Source: Corynebacterium choanae
GTDB lineage: Bacteria > Actinomycetota > Actinomycetes > Mycobacteriales > Mycobacteriaceae
Reading direction: 5' to 3'
DNA length: 64,000 nucleotides
NCBI RefSeq assembly: GCF_003813965.1
Contig: NZ_CP033896.1
Span: 558,001-622,000, forward strand
Below are positions 1 through 8,900 of this stretch, in pieces; position 1 is the stretch's first letter, and each line of letters begins with the position of its first letter. The translations under genes were made by a program, and so were the position numbers. The notes beneath the pieces are model-generated. The model was not told the origin of the DNA and searched no databases. It saw only the letters and a list, made by a program, of their open reading frames with translations.

Positions 1-715
<715 letters not shown>

Positions 716-917
716 CCACCCTTTTCCGGTGTTGTTTCACCGTATGGTGATGGCCAGGTTAGGGTGTGTGGCGAGGGTTGATGATCAACAGCCGTAAAAA
801 AATTCCCAATGTTTTGGGTTGATGAGTGTTCTACGTCCACTGTGCGGTGTCACACACAGCACGGTCGAGCCAGCCTATTGGGGTGGTTTGATGGCTGATA
901 ATGGTGTTCATAATAGA

Positions 918-1037
918 GTTTGTCGGTGGCGATAGCGGTGGGGAAACGCCCGGTCCCGTTCCGATCCCGGAAGCTAAGCCTACCTGCGCTGATGGTACTG
1001 CACACGGGAGTGTGTGGGAGAGTAAGACACTGCCGAC
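918..1037 (+). rRNA. rrf: 5S ribosomal RNA
   Basis: About 120 nt, 200 bp after the 23S end. It contains the conserved 5S core CGATAGCGGTGGGGAAACGC and the block CCCGGAAGCTAAGC. The 5' GTCGG pairs with the 3' CCGAC near 1034-1038. It is the last gene of the rRNA operon, since a strong terminator follows and no tRNA does. The ends are good to a few bases. Confidence 0.95.
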
Positions 1038-1050
1038 TTGTTTCGTAGAA

Positions 1051-1107
1051 GGGGTGTGTGTGTTGTTTGCTGGAAAGCAGACAGCATACACACTCCTTTC
1101 TTTTTTT
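1051..1107 (+). terminator. rRNA operon terminator
   Basis: A GT-rich left arm (1051-1071) pairs with the right arm ending CACACTCC at 1095 around a GGAA loop. It is followed directly by TTTCTTTTTTT. This is a classic intrinsic terminator for the 23S-5S transcript. Confidence 0.9.
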
Positions 1108-1249
1108 GTGTTTAGTGGTGTGTGGGGTGCTGTGCGTGGGGGTTTGACGGGGTACAGGTTTTTTCCGCGACTGCTGCGCGGGTGGGGTAGCGGGGAGCTA
1201 GGCAAGCCAGCGGCTGGGATTCTTTGTGAATGGCTGGTGCGTTGTGTTG

Positions 1250-1609
1250 TCACCACAGGTGTGTGGCAACAGCGGCCGCAATCTCATAGCTTATTAATCC
1301 GCCGAGTAGCGTGGAGCCAAGATAACTACTGGCTTGGCCTCGGTTTTCCTGCCAGGTGTCAACTACCTCGACTGCAAATGAAGACCAAGTGGAAAGTCCT
1401 CTTGTTACCCCAACGATGAGGCCTAACAGCAGCAAGGACTTGCCCTGATTTGGGGACGGAAAACCTGTCAACAACCCGAGAAGTCCGCATCCCACCATAT
1501 TGGCTATCCAGGTTCCCCAGAGCCGTGGCGCTACTTGGGCGATCTGATATCGGCACGCAGCACCGCAACCTGCGCCCATAGCCACCGCGGCCAAATTTGA
1601 GATATCCAT
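1250..1609 (-). CDS. crcB: FluC/CrcB fluoride channel subunit (second of the pair)
   Basis: Encodes a 119-residue, four-helix membrane protein of the FluC (CrcB) family, which exports fluoride through dual-topology dimers. Visible family marks are the N-terminal glycine/arginine segment (G14-C15-G16...R20), the helix-2 asparagine (N37 in GTWIANMVG) and the helix-3 break GVTRGLSTWSSF (67-78), which ends in the pore phenylalanine. Relative to the usual GGxTTFSTF, the second glycine position is Arg and the first Phe is Trp, so this subunit is divergent. It begins 6 bp after the stop of the other crcB gene, so the two are almost certainly co-transcribed and probably form an obligate heterodimer, as known for paired FluC genes in Gram-positive bacteria. 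Confidence 0.9.
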   Translation of the reverse strand: MDISNLAAVAMGAGCGAACRYQIAQVAPRLWGTWIANMVGCGLLGLLTGFPSPNQGKSLLLLGLIVGVTRGLSTWSSFAVEVVDTWQENRGQASSYLGSTLLGGLISYEIAAAVATHLW

Positions 1610-1615
1610 GTTGTT

Positions 1616-1978
1616 CTACCGGCTGCCTTTCCGGGCGGAGGTGCGCCACTTGTTGCCTGCTGCTGCAGCACAAAGACACATCAGGGGCGTGATGAGTATA
1701 TATACGATCCCAAAAAGGCCGGAACTGGCGCTTGCCGCAATATATGCGCTGAAGCTAGTCAACCCTCCCAGGAAACCGGTACCCCAAACAGGTGACGGTC
1801 GCAGCCACGCAAGGAGGAATGCGCCGATGATGTTGATACCGAGTAACACGCCGAGTTGGTGTGTCCCATATATGTTGGACACCAGTTGGTGGATGACTGC
1901 GCCTGCCGCACCACCACCGGCGACTAAGAGAAGTTGCTTCACACCCGTCGAGCTTAGCGTTGCTGTTGCCCGGGGCAA
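1616..1978 (-). CDS. crcB: FluC/CrcB fluoride channel subunit (first of the pair)
   Basis: Encodes up to 120 residues of a FluC family fluoride channel subunit. The helix-2 motif GINIIGAF (47-54, N49) and the helix-3 motif GFLGGLTSFSAY (68-79) are close to consensus, better than in the adjacent copy. The N-terminal glycine-rich stretch AGGGAAGA (20-27) is present, but the usual Arg is His30. The coordinates use a TTG start; a GTG at 1942 (M-KQLLLVAGGG) would give a length more typical of the family, and neither has a strong ribosome site. First gene of a two-gene operon. The function as a fluoride exporter is established for the family; pairing of the two products is inferred. Confidence 0.88.
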   Translation of the reverse strand: MPRATATLSSTGVKQLLLVAGGGAAGAVIHQLVSNIYGTHQLGVLLGINIIGAFLLAWLRPSPVWGTGFLGGLTSFSAYIAASASSGLFGIVYILITPLMCLCAAAAGNKWRTSARKGSR

Positions 1979-2096
1979 GGGCTAATTGTTTGCTCGTTGT
2001 TTCCGCGGGTGGCTTGCTGGTGGTTGGTACTAACTGCCAGCACACGAATGTTGCTGTCCGGTGTTTCTACGTTAGCGGTGTGGGGAACACACAGAT

Positions 2097-2132
2097 CACC
2101 CCTGCGGAGTTGTTGGAACGACCGCAGGGGTG
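2097..2132. terminator. hairpin between agcS and crcB
   Basis: Perfect 11-bp inverted repeat (CACCCCTGCGG at 2097-2107, CCGCAGGGGTG at 2122-2132) with a 14-nt loop, 46 bp past the agcS stop. There is no T-run on either side, so it is terminator-like in shape only. Confidence 0.5.
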
Positions 2133-2177
2133 CTGGTGTGGTGCCGGGGTGGGCTGGTTGATCAGGGTGGTTGCTTG

Positions 2178-3599
2178 TCAGATACGAATGTTGTGAATTG
2201 CGCAGTAGCTGGCAACCTGGTCGCTGCTGGCGGTGAGTTTCGGATCGAACTCGAGATATTGCCGGGTTTCCTTGGCAACGAGACCGCCAAGGAGTAGCAG
2301 GCCGATAAGGTTGGGAATGGCCATGAGCCCGTTGGCAATGTCACTAAACGTCCACACCATCCCAAGTTCACTAATCGCTCCGATAAACACCAGGCTGGTA
2401 AACAGCATCCGGTAGGGGACTGACGCGTGGCGGCCAAAGAGTGATTGGAGTGCCCGTTCACCGTAATAGAACCAGCCGAGAATGGTGGAAAACGCGAAGA
2501 ACACAATGGACAAGCTGACAATAGTGCCACCCCATTGGCCGGGGAGTCCTTGTTCGAAGGCGGCCGCAGTCATTGTTGCGGCGTGTTCCTTGCCCATTGT
2601 CCAGGTCCCTGTGGTCACAATCGTCAAACCGGTAAACGTCACCACCACAATGGTGTCGATAAAGGTTTGCGTCATGGACACGAGGGCTTGCCTGGTGGGA
2701 TGGGAGGTTTTTGCGGCAGCGGCAGCAATCGCTGCTGTGCCGATACCGGATTCGTTAGAGAAAATACCGCGGGCGACACCCATTTGGATGACGAGGATGA
2801 TCGCAGAACCAGCGAAGCCGCCGGTGGCTGCGGTACCGGTGAATGCGTCGCTGAAAATGGTGGCAAATGCTGCGGGGATCGCGGCCGCGTTGCGGATGAG
2901 CACAATAATTGCCCCACCGACGTAGAGCACAATCATTAGCGGCACAAAGGCGCTGGTGATCTTCCCGATAGCAGTAATTCCCCCCAGCAGTACGGTACCG
3001 ACCAGAATAAACATCACGATTCCGGTGATCCACGGGTCGACACCAAAGGTGGTGTGCATGCCGGCCGCGATTGCGTTCGACTGGGTGAGATTGCCGATGC
3101 CGAGCGCCGCAATTGGGGTGAGTACTGCGAAGGCAACCCCAAGTATGGTGCCGAGTCGGCCGCCGACCCCGTGTTTGAGATAGTATTGCGGGCCGCCTGA
3201 TTGGCGGCCGTAATAGTCGGTGGTTCGGAATCTGACCCCAAGATAGGCTTCTGTGTATTTGCTGGCCATTCCGACCAAACCGGTGATCCACATCCACACC
3301 AATGCACCGGGACCGCCGAGGGATAATGCGGTGGCAACACCGACAATGTTGCCCACCCCGACGGTGGCTGCCAGGGCGGTAGTTAATGCCTGATAGTTCG
3401 AGATATCGCCGTCGGTGTCCTCATCGTCGGAGTCGAGGAACCCGTGTCGGAACCCTAACAGCAGATGACGGAACTGGAGGCCGCGCAGCCGGAAGGTGAG
3501 GTACAGCCCGGTGAGCAGCAGCAGGGGGATGAGGAGGAATGGTCCCCATACGAAGCTGGCGATAGCGCCGAGAAGATCACTGAAACTGTGCTGTGACAT
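2178..3599 (-). CDS. alanine/glycine:cation symporter (AGCS family)
   Basis: Encodes a 473-residue membrane protein with about ten hydrophobic helices. It belongs to the AGCS (AlsT/DagA) family, which takes up alanine or glycine with Na+ or H+. The family signature region is visible as GPGALVWMWITGLVGMASKY (about residues 96-115), preceded by ATVGVGNIVGVATAL, the conserved unwound-helix segment. An acidic loop DSDDEDTDGD follows the second helix. The length is normal. The ATG at 3599 has a weak AGGA ribosome site about 9 nt upstream. It stands alone on the minus strand, divergent from pgm. The substrate (Ala, Gly or another small amino acid) cannot be told from sequence. Confidence 0.92.
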   Translation of the reverse strand: MSQHSFSDLLGAIASFVWGPFLLIPLLLLTGLYLTFRLRGLQFRHLLLGFRHGFLDSDDEDTDGDISNYQALTTALAATVGVGNIVGVATALSLGGPGALVWMWITGLVGMASKYTEAYLGVRFRTTDYYGRQSGGPQYYLKHGVGGRLGTILGVAFAVLTPIAALGIGNLTQSNAIAAGMHTTFGVDPWITGIVMFILVGTVLLGGITAIGKITSAFVPLMIVLYVGGAIIVLIRNAAAIPAAFATIFSDAFTGTAATGGFAGSAIILVIQMGVARGIFSNESGIGTAAIAAAAAKTSHPTRQALVSMTQTFIDTIVVVTFTGLTIVTTGTWTMGKEHAATMTAAAFEQGLPGQWGGTIVSLSIVFFAFSTILGWFYYGERALQSLFGRHASVPYRMLFTSLVFIGAISELGMVWTFSDIANGLMAIPNLIGLLLLGGLVAKETRQYLEFDPKLTASSDQVASYCAIHNIRI

Positions 3600-3618
3600 A
3601 GCTGAAAATCCTACCGGC

Positions 3619-3656
3619 AGTGAGTTAATTTTCCTTAATTTAACTGAAAACTCACT
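3619..3656. promoter_or_regulatory. inverted repeat in the agcS upstream region
   Basis: AGTGAGTT (3619-3626) and AACTCACT (3649-3656) form an 8-bp perfect inverted repeat around an AT-rich centre, just 20 bp upstream of the agcS start. It could be an operator or part of the 5' leader. No factor is recognised. Confidence 0.3.
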
Positions 3657-3741
3657 TCAGTGACTGTGGTGATGCGCCGCGGCGACGCATTGCGTGACAT
3701 GGTGGTGCCAGCCGGGGAGATCCTGGTGCGGCACGCCGTAA

Positions 3742-4053
3742 GTGTGGACAGCAAGGCTCAGCCATCAATGGTTGTGGGGTTGTGCCTGCGGGGAGGTGGT
3801 GCCGGGACGTGTGGGGGAAAGTTGCGTTTCGGGGCAGATTCTTCGTTGTACACAGCAGGGATACGAGGCAACAGTGTGGCACTGCTTGCATTTAGCGTAT
3901 TTTTGTGGCGAAGTGCACCAAAGTGCAGGACAATGGGAATACGTATCTGGCTTAGCCGGGCACCAGCGATTCCCTTGTGCCGCGTATTGCACAGTATGCA
4001 GGGCAGGAGAAATCGATGGGGCTGGGCTAAGCCAACGCCGCGCGCATCTGTGA
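3742..4053 (+). CDS. possible small Cys/His-rich protein
   Basis: An open frame of 103 codons starting at GTG directly after an in-frame stop. The C-terminal half looks protein-like: several Cys and His residues in spaced pairs (WHC, YFCGEVH, GHQRFPC, YCTVC) suggest a zinc-binding fold. Against it, third codon positions are less GC-rich than in neighbouring genes, there is no clear ribosome site and I cannot name a family. It lies in the 510-bp gap between agcS and pgm, which otherwise holds nothing I can support. Treat as tentative. Confidence 0.27.
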   Translation: MWTARLSHQWLWGCACGEVVPGRVGESCVSGQILRCTQQGYEATVWHCLHLAYFCGEVHQSAGQWEYVSGLAGHQRFPCAAYCTVCRAGEIDGAGLSQRRAHL

Positions 4054-4111
4054 GAAGTGGCTGGGATGGCGTTGGATGATTTGTGCCACTACAAGGAAAG
4101 AAGTGACAACA

Positions 4112-5770
4112 ATGGCTCACGAGCGTGCTGGTCTTCCCGCCCGGGATTCTGACCTTATCGATATTGCCGAGGTGGTTACCGCCTACTACACCCGCACCCC
4201 TGATCCGTCGAATCCGGACCAGCAGGTTGCCTTCGGCACTTCCGGGCATCGGGGATCTTCGCTGGACACAGCTTTTAACGAGCAGCATATTTTGGCAACC
4301 ACTCAGGCGATTGTTGACTATCGGCGGCGGGAAGGGATCACCGGGCCGATGTTTATTGGGCGCGATACGCACGCCCTGTCCGAGCCGGCTATGGTTTCCG
4401 CCCTTGAGGTGCTGCTAGCCAACGATGTGGCAGTGATGGTGGACGATCGGGGACGCTACACTCCAACCCCTGCAGTATCGCATGCGATTTTGGCATATAA
4501 CGCGAAACTCAGTGGGGGTGTGACCGGTACTGATCCGAAACGAGCCGATGGTGTGGTGATCACCCCGTCGCATAATCCGCCACGCGATGGTGGGTTTAAA
4601 TACAATCCGCCAAATGGCGGTCCGGCAGATACCGATGCCACCGACTGGATTGCGGCGCAGGCTAACCGCTACTTGTTTGAAGGGATGAAAGGGGTAAACC
4701 GCACCCCGGTCGAGGGGGTGCTGGATTCCCGCGCCACCCGCCACGACTATATGGGCGCCTACATTGCTGATTTACCGAATGTGGTGGATCTGGAGGCGAT
4801 TGCTGCCTCTGGGTTGACTATCGGTGCTGATCCGATGGGTGGCGCCTCAGTGGATTACTGGGGTGCGATCGCTGATGCACACGGCCTGAATTTAACAGTG
4901 GTCAACCCGCGGGTCGACGCAACGTGGCGGTTTATGACGTTGGACACCGATGGGGCGATCCGGATGGACTGCTCGTCGCCAAACTCGATGGCGTCGCTGG
5001 TGAAAAATCGCAGCAGCTTCGATCTGGCCACCGGTAACGATGCTGACGCTGACCGGCACGGCATTGTCACCCCGGATGCTGGGCTGATGAATCCCAACCA
5101 CTATCTTGCTGTCGCTATCGACTACCTGTATCGTCGCCGCTCCCAGTGGAGTGACAATATTGCTGTCGGTAAAACGTTGGTGTCTTCCTCGATGATTGAC
5201 CGGGTGGTCGCTGATCTGGGCCGGAAACTTGTTGAGGTGCCGGTCGGGTTTAAGTGGTTTGTTCCCGGGCTGATTGACGGCACCATCGGCTTTGGTGGGG
5301 AAGAGTCTGCTGGTGCATCCTTCCTGCGCCGCAACGGCCAGGTGTGGTCGACGGACAAGGACGGTATCATTCTTGACCTGCTAGCCAGCGAGATCACCGC
5401 GGTGACGGGGAAGACCCCATCCCAGCGGTATGCCGAACTTGCCGCCCAGTTTGGGGCACCGGTGTATGCCCGCACCGATGCACCAGCCAACCGGGAGCAG
5501 AAAGCCGTGTTGAAGAAGCTTTCCCCCGACCAGGTGACTGCTGACACGCTGGCCGGTGAGGCGATCACGGCCAAGCTCACCACTGCACCGGGCAATGGTG
5601 CAGCCCTTGGCGGGTTGAAAGTGTGCACCGAAAACGCCTGGTTTGCGGCGCGTCCATCCGGGACGGAAGACAAGTACAAGATTTATGCGGAATCCTTCAA
5701 GGGGGAGGATCATCTCGCCACCGTGCAGCAGGAAGCCCAAGAGCTTGTCTCTGCTGTGCTTGGCGGATAA
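4112..5770 (+). CDS. pgm: phosphoglucomutase (alpha-D-glucose)
   Basis: Encodes 552 residues of the bacterial Pgm type, interconverting glucose-1-phosphate and glucose-6-phosphate and so feeding glycogen, trehalose and UDP-glucose synthesis. The phosphorylated serine is Ser153 in TPSHNPP. The Mg2+ loop DADADRHG lies near residue 310, the sugar-binding loop GGEESAGA near 393, and the phosphate-binding [12 protein letters not shown] near 514. The N-terminus aligns with E. coli Pgm ([18 protein letters not shown]), which fixes the start at the ATG at 4112, not the in-frame ATG 12 codons upstream. AAGGAAAG about 12 nt before is the ribosome site. Monocistronic by spacing. Confidence 0.97.
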   Translation: MAHERAGLPARDSDLIDIAEVVTAYYTRTPDPSNPDQQVAFGTSGHRGSSLDTAFNEQHILATTQAIVDYRRREGITGPMFIGRDTHALSEPAMVSALEVLLANDVAVMVDDRGRYTPTPAVSHAILAYNAKLSGGVTGTDPKRADGVVITPSHNPPRDGGFKYNPPNGGPADTDATDWIAAQANRYLFEGMKGVNRTPVEGVLDSRATRHDYMGAYIADLPNVVDLEAIAASGLTIGADPMGGASVDYWGAIADAHGLNLTVVNPRVDATWRFMTLDTDGAIRMDCSSPNSMASLVKNRSSFDLATGNDADADRHGIVTPDAGLMNPNHYLAVAIDYLYRRRSQWSDNIAVGKTLVSSSMIDRVVADLGRKLVEVPVGFKWFVPGLIDGTIGFGGEESAGASFLRRNGQVWSTDKDGIILDLLASEITAVTGKTPSQRYAELAAQFGAPVYARTDAPANREQKAVLKKLSPDQVTADTLAGEAITAKLTTAPGNGAALGGLKVCTENAWFAARPSGTEDKYKIYAESFKGEDHLATVQQEAQELVSAVLGG

Positions 5771-6175
5771 CCACCATCCTTGGGTGGGCAGGACAGGGTT
5801 CACCCCGGCAGGTGCGTCTGGATGGTGCTGCTTGTGGCTATGTGTTGCGGCAGGCCAGCCAACCAGCTGCCGGGGTGTAGCTGTGCCCCGGCTATGAGCT
5901 TGGTTACCGCTGTCGCTGCCATCACTCACCCCACCGGTGGAGCATGCTAGAAGGTGATTGACAGCAAACTTTATAGTTGGCAGCCATCTGTCGTGATCCA
6001 AGGGGCGTTCTTGCACCGTGCTCAACACCCAAAACCTGGCCGTATCCTGCGGGTTTTCGTGATTCGTGCGGGGCAGTGTGGTCTTGCCAGCGTTCTTTAA
6101 CCCCCGTTATCTGCCGTGGGGTGGATAGCTGTGCCGTATTGGCATTCGCTGTGTGGGGCTTTAGGCTTCTATCTT
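5771..6175. other. gap between pgm and the MauE-like gene
   Basis: About 400 bp without a supportable gene. It holds the separated inverted repeat at 5801-5877 and a short GGTGG/CCACC hairpin just after the pgm stop (5771-5787). Confidence 0.6.
5801..5877. repeat. spaced 11-bp inverted repeat after pgm
   Basis: CACCCCGGCAG at 5801-5811 and its exact reverse complement at 5867-5877 are separated by 55 bp. It could close a large stem after pgm. No T-run follows. Confidence 0.45.
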
Positions 6176-6655
6176 ATGAACCTGCGTAACAGCACTCTGC
6201 TGCATTGGGTCAGCGCGATAAGCCGTTTCGGTTTGGCGCTGGTATGGCTGGTCTCTGGGGGGTCGAAAATTATCGATCCGCTGGCGACCAAACAATCCAT
6301 TTACGCCTACCAGTTGTTTAGCCCGCAGATGGTGAACTTTATTGGTACCGCTTTGCCCCCTGTAGAGATCGCGCTCGGGGTGATGCTGCTTATCGGGCTG
6401 CTTATTCGTCCCGTCGGGGCGATCAGTGCTGTAATATTTGTCGGGTTTATCGCCGGTATCGCCTCAGCGTGGGCGCGGGGCTTGACCATTGACTGTGGAT
6501 GCTTCGGTACCGGCGGCGACAATCCCAATGTGACCGGCTGGACTTATGCGGGTGAAATCCTGCGGGATCTTCTCTTCGTCGCGATGGCGATCGTCTGTGT
6601 GTGGCGGCCGTTTCAACGCTTCGCCTTCCCGCAACTGTCCACCCGCCGCACCTAG
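6176..6655 (+). CDS. MauE/DoxX family membrane protein
   Basis: Encodes about 159 residues with four hydrophobic helices. The sequence WLVSGGSKIIDP near the first helix and the segment DCGCFGTGG in the last third are typical of MauE/DoxX-like proteins, which work with extracytoplasmic thiol chemistry. The Cys pair in DCGCF is the likely redox centre. The next gene encodes a membrane-anchored DsbA-like protein, which supports a joint role in disulfide formation or electron transfer across the membrane. The ATG at 6176 fits the first helix; an upstream GTG at 6116 would add 20 residues without a better ribosome site. The exact partner and reaction are inferred. Confidence 0.85.
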   Translation: MNLRNSTLLHWVSAISRFGLALVWLVSGGSKIIDPLATKQSIYAYQLFSPQMVNFIGTALPPVEIALGVMLLIGLLIRPVGAISAVIFVGFIAGIASAWARGLTIDCGCFGTGGDNPNVTGWTYAGEILRDLLFVAMAIVCVWRPFQRFAFPQLSTRRT

Positions 6656-6851
6656 CCAAGCACTGGTGTAGTGGCCAGCTGCTCGCTGCGGTGGACCGCG
6701 CCGGCGAGCAGCAGTGTCTGATCGTGCAGCTGGTCTCCCCGGTGGCCTGGTGTCGAACCAGCGCACCACAAGGCATCATCTGCTGGCTGGTGGGACAGAA
6801 GTTTTCCAACAAACCTATCGAGCAATACTATCGAGAAACGAGAATTTTTCC

Positions 6852-7595
6852 GTGGCATCAACTGTGAAAAAACCCAATGAGAAAAGTAATGCTTTTCTCT
6901 ACACGCTTGTGGCGGTGCTCGCTATTGTGGGTATCGTCATTGGCTACATTGTGATCAACGGCAAAAACGCTGCTAATGAGGCGATCACTGCGAACGCTCA
7001 GTCAGTTGGCGATGTGACCGTGAATGCGGCTGGGGATACGATTACCTTGCAGGCAGCGAACCCGAAGGCTGACGCCCGGGAAGTGAGCCTATATGAGGAT
7101 TATTCCTGCCCGCACTGCGCTGAGCTGGCTGAGGCCACCGACGACTCGATGCTGGAATCCATCCAGGATGGCGATTTGATTGTTCATGTGCATTCGCTGA
7201 ACTTCCTCGACGGCGACCAGTGGGGTAACTCCTCGAAAGCAGGCGCTGCCGCGGAGGCTGTCGCCCAGCAAGGTGACGCGGAACTGTATTGGAACTACCG
7301 CAAATATCTGTTCGACAACCAGCGGTCGATCTATTCGGCTTGGGATGAAGCAAAGTTCGCCGACCTGGCGAAAACCTTAGGTGCTAGTGATGCAACCGTG
7401 GCAGCTATCACCGACGACAAGTTGCACAGCGACTATGAAGCTGTCGCTACCAACAATGCGGAACAGTTGAAGAGCGAATTAGGGAAGATCTCTTCCCCGC
7501 AGGTGACCATCAACGGCAAAGCAGTCAACATTGCTAGTGAAGGTGCCTTCGCTGACTGGCCGAAGGATGTTGTGGCCGGCAAGTACGACAGCTAG
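6852..7595 (+). CDS. membrane-anchored DsbA-like thiol:disulfide oxidoreductase
   Basis: Encodes 247 residues: a short basic N-terminus, one membrane segment (about 17-37) and an extracytoplasmic thioredoxin-fold domain with a helical insertion. The active site is CPHC in YEDYSCPHCAEL (near residue 84), and the cis-proline loop is SSPQVTINGKAV near the C-terminus. This is the DsbA/DsbG-like group common in actinobacteria, where it oxidises secreted proteins. The start is taken as the GTG at 6852, preceded by a GAGAA-rich weak ribosome site; an ORF 46 codons longer exists but that extension is not protein-like. It lies about 200 bp after the MauE-like gene on the same strand, probably the same functional unit. 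Confidence 0.9.
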   Translation: MASTVKKPNEKSNAFLYTLVAVLAIVGIVIGYIVINGKNAANEAITANAQSVGDVTVNAAGDTITLQAANPKADAREVSLYEDYSCPHCAELAEATDDSMLESIQDGDLIVHVHSLNFLDGDQWGNSSKAGAAAEAVAQQGDAELYWNYRKYLFDNQRSIYSAWDEAKFADLAKTLGASDATVAAITDDKLHSDYEAVATNNAEQLKSELGKISSPQVTINGKAVNIASEGAFADWPKDVVAGKYDS

Positions 7596-8073
7596 GCCGC
7601 CCAACTGTCGATAGAGCACTTCATTTTCACCCATCGCTGCGCGTTGCTTCCACGTTCGTGCCGCGGTGGGTGTTGTTTGCTTGCAGCCGCACAACACGGC
7701 GGTGTGGTGTGGTGGCTGCTGCACCACCTGTTGACACTCACGGAGTGGATAACTGACGTAGTGGATGCTGCCGCTGCTAGCTCGCAAGGCTGTTTTCGCT
7801 GCAACGATCACCCGCCATTTCGTGCCGCTGGCAGCAGGCGCAGCTTCAGCTTCGCCGCCTGCGTCATATCACCGCTGGTAGCAGTGATAGCATTTCACCT
7901 TGCGTGTGGGGTAGCTGTCGGTTGTGGTAGGTAACGCTGCCGGGATGCGCTGGAATGCGTGGTGCTAACAGGCAATTTGTTCCCCGTTTTGGTGCCCGTG
8001 TACTATAAATCAGGTCGCTTGCCACAAGCAGCGCTCTTGCAGTGAAGCAGTTGGCAGCAACACAACAACATAT
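7596..8073. other. gap before the tRNA-Ala genes
   Basis: About 480 bp with no supportable gene. It contains a small GGTGG/CCACC hairpin near 7711-7728 and, at its right end, the tRNA promoter. Confidence 0.6.
7977..8006 (+). promoter_or_regulatory. predicted promoter of the tRNA-Ala genes
   Basis: TTGTTC (7977-7982) and TACTAT (8001-8006) are spaced by 18 bp and lie about 70 bp before the first tRNA. TATAAA at 8004 overlaps the -10. Assigned by position and consensus only. Confidence 0.5.
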
Positions 8074-8146
8074 GGGGCTATGGCGCAGCTGGTAGCGCAC
8101 CACACTGGCAGTGTGGGGGTCACGGGTTCGAGTCCCGTTAGCTCCA
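8074..8146 (+). tRNA. alaT: tRNA-Ala (anticodon GGC), copy 1
   Basis: 73-nt cloverleaf: acceptor GGGGCTA/TAGCTCC with the G3:U70 wobble that identifies alanine tRNAs, discriminator A, and a CCACA/TGTGG anticodon stem around CT-GGC-AG. The T-arm GGGTTCGAGTCCC is standard. The CCA end is not encoded. Reads GCC codons (and GCU). Confidence 0.97.
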
Positions 8147-8215
8147 CGGCGACGCGAAGATCATCGCTTGAGGGATCCGTGGTACGCACAAACACAGAAT
8201 TCAATACTGTTTCTT

Positions 8216-8288
8216 GGGGCTATGGCGCAGCTGGTAGCGCACCACACTGGCAGTGTGGGGGTCACGGGTTCGAGTCCCGTTAGCTCCA
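8216..8288 (+). tRNA. alaT: tRNA-Ala (anticodon GGC), copy 2
   Basis: Identical over all 73 nt to the copy at 8074-8146, separated by 69 bp of unrelated sequence. Same G3:U70 and anticodon GGC. Co-transcribed with the first copy, with the terminator 15 bp downstream. Confidence 0.97.
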
Positions 8289-8302
8289 CTTCCTTACTTG
8301 AG

Positions 8303-8372
8303 CAACGCCCATGCGATACGGTGCTGGTTTGTACAAATCAGCCTGTGGCAGCATGGGCGTTGTTTTTTTTTT
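8303..8372 (+). terminator. tRNA operon terminator
   Basis: A 12-bp perfect stem (CAACGCCCATGC at 8303-8314, its complement at 8351-8362) is followed by ten T residues (8363-8372). The loop is long (36 nt). Intrinsic terminator for the tandem tRNA genes. Confidence 0.88.
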
Positions 8373-8739
8373 GCAGGGAAACAGGCGCCCACCGTGGGTA
8401 CAGGCTGCAATCGGCGCCGTGAAAAAGGGTTGCGCCTAGCCGTATGTGATCCATCCGATAACGTTGCTCGCCGCTGTGCACTGGGCAAGTGCCAAGATGC
8501 ACGCTGTGGTGAGTGAACTTCCGACAGGAGTGGATTGTCCATCGCAGGTGGGCGGTTGCGGCTTGCCTGTGGCCGAATGGTTGCAAGGCCGGTGTCGGCT
8601 GGGGTGTAAACCTGTCTGGAGTCCACCATGGTGGGTTTCAGCCCCTGGTATGTGGTGCTGCTTTATAAGATTTAACCAATCGTTTGGCATGAGCGATGGG
8701 TGGCAGAAGGGAAATCCAACACCGAGCGGCCACCGGCAC
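8373..8739. other. gap between the tRNA terminator and the IS element
   Basis: About 370 bp with no gene I can support. Its last 8 bases are the left copy of the IS target duplication. No interrupted reading frame is recognisable across the insertion point. Confidence 0.6.
8732..8739. repeat. IS target-site duplication, left copy
   Basis: ACCGGCAC, repeated exactly at 10117-10124 right after the other IS end. Confidence 0.8.
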
Positions 8740-8764
8740 GGCTTAAGGGTCAAAAAGTGTGTCT
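8740..8764. repeat. IS left terminal inverted repeat
   Basis: 25 bp, 23 of which match the reverse complement of 10092-10116. Confidence 0.85.
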
Positions 8765-8900
8765 CAAACCGCCGATTTCTACCACCTGAACAGCAATGAC
8801 AACAAAATAATAAGCCTAGAAAGCTTATTCCCCTCTTTTTTCTCCATAACCCTTGACGGCACCACCACCCCATGGTATAGATCCTGTTGGCTTCAGGGTT

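Noticed and set aside
901..1419. 172-codon ORF over the 5S gene
   Set aside because: It lies on the 5S rRNA, its terminator and the antisense of crcB; not a protein gene.
1979..2132. Fluoride riboswitch upstream of the crcB pair
   Set aside because: The minus strand reads GGGGTGATC...TTCCCCACACCGCTAAC, which resembles the 5' half of the crcB motif. The first loop is about 5 nt too long, however, and the CUGAUG/CCUAC 3' half is missing. The same bases also form the 11-bp hairpin after agcS.
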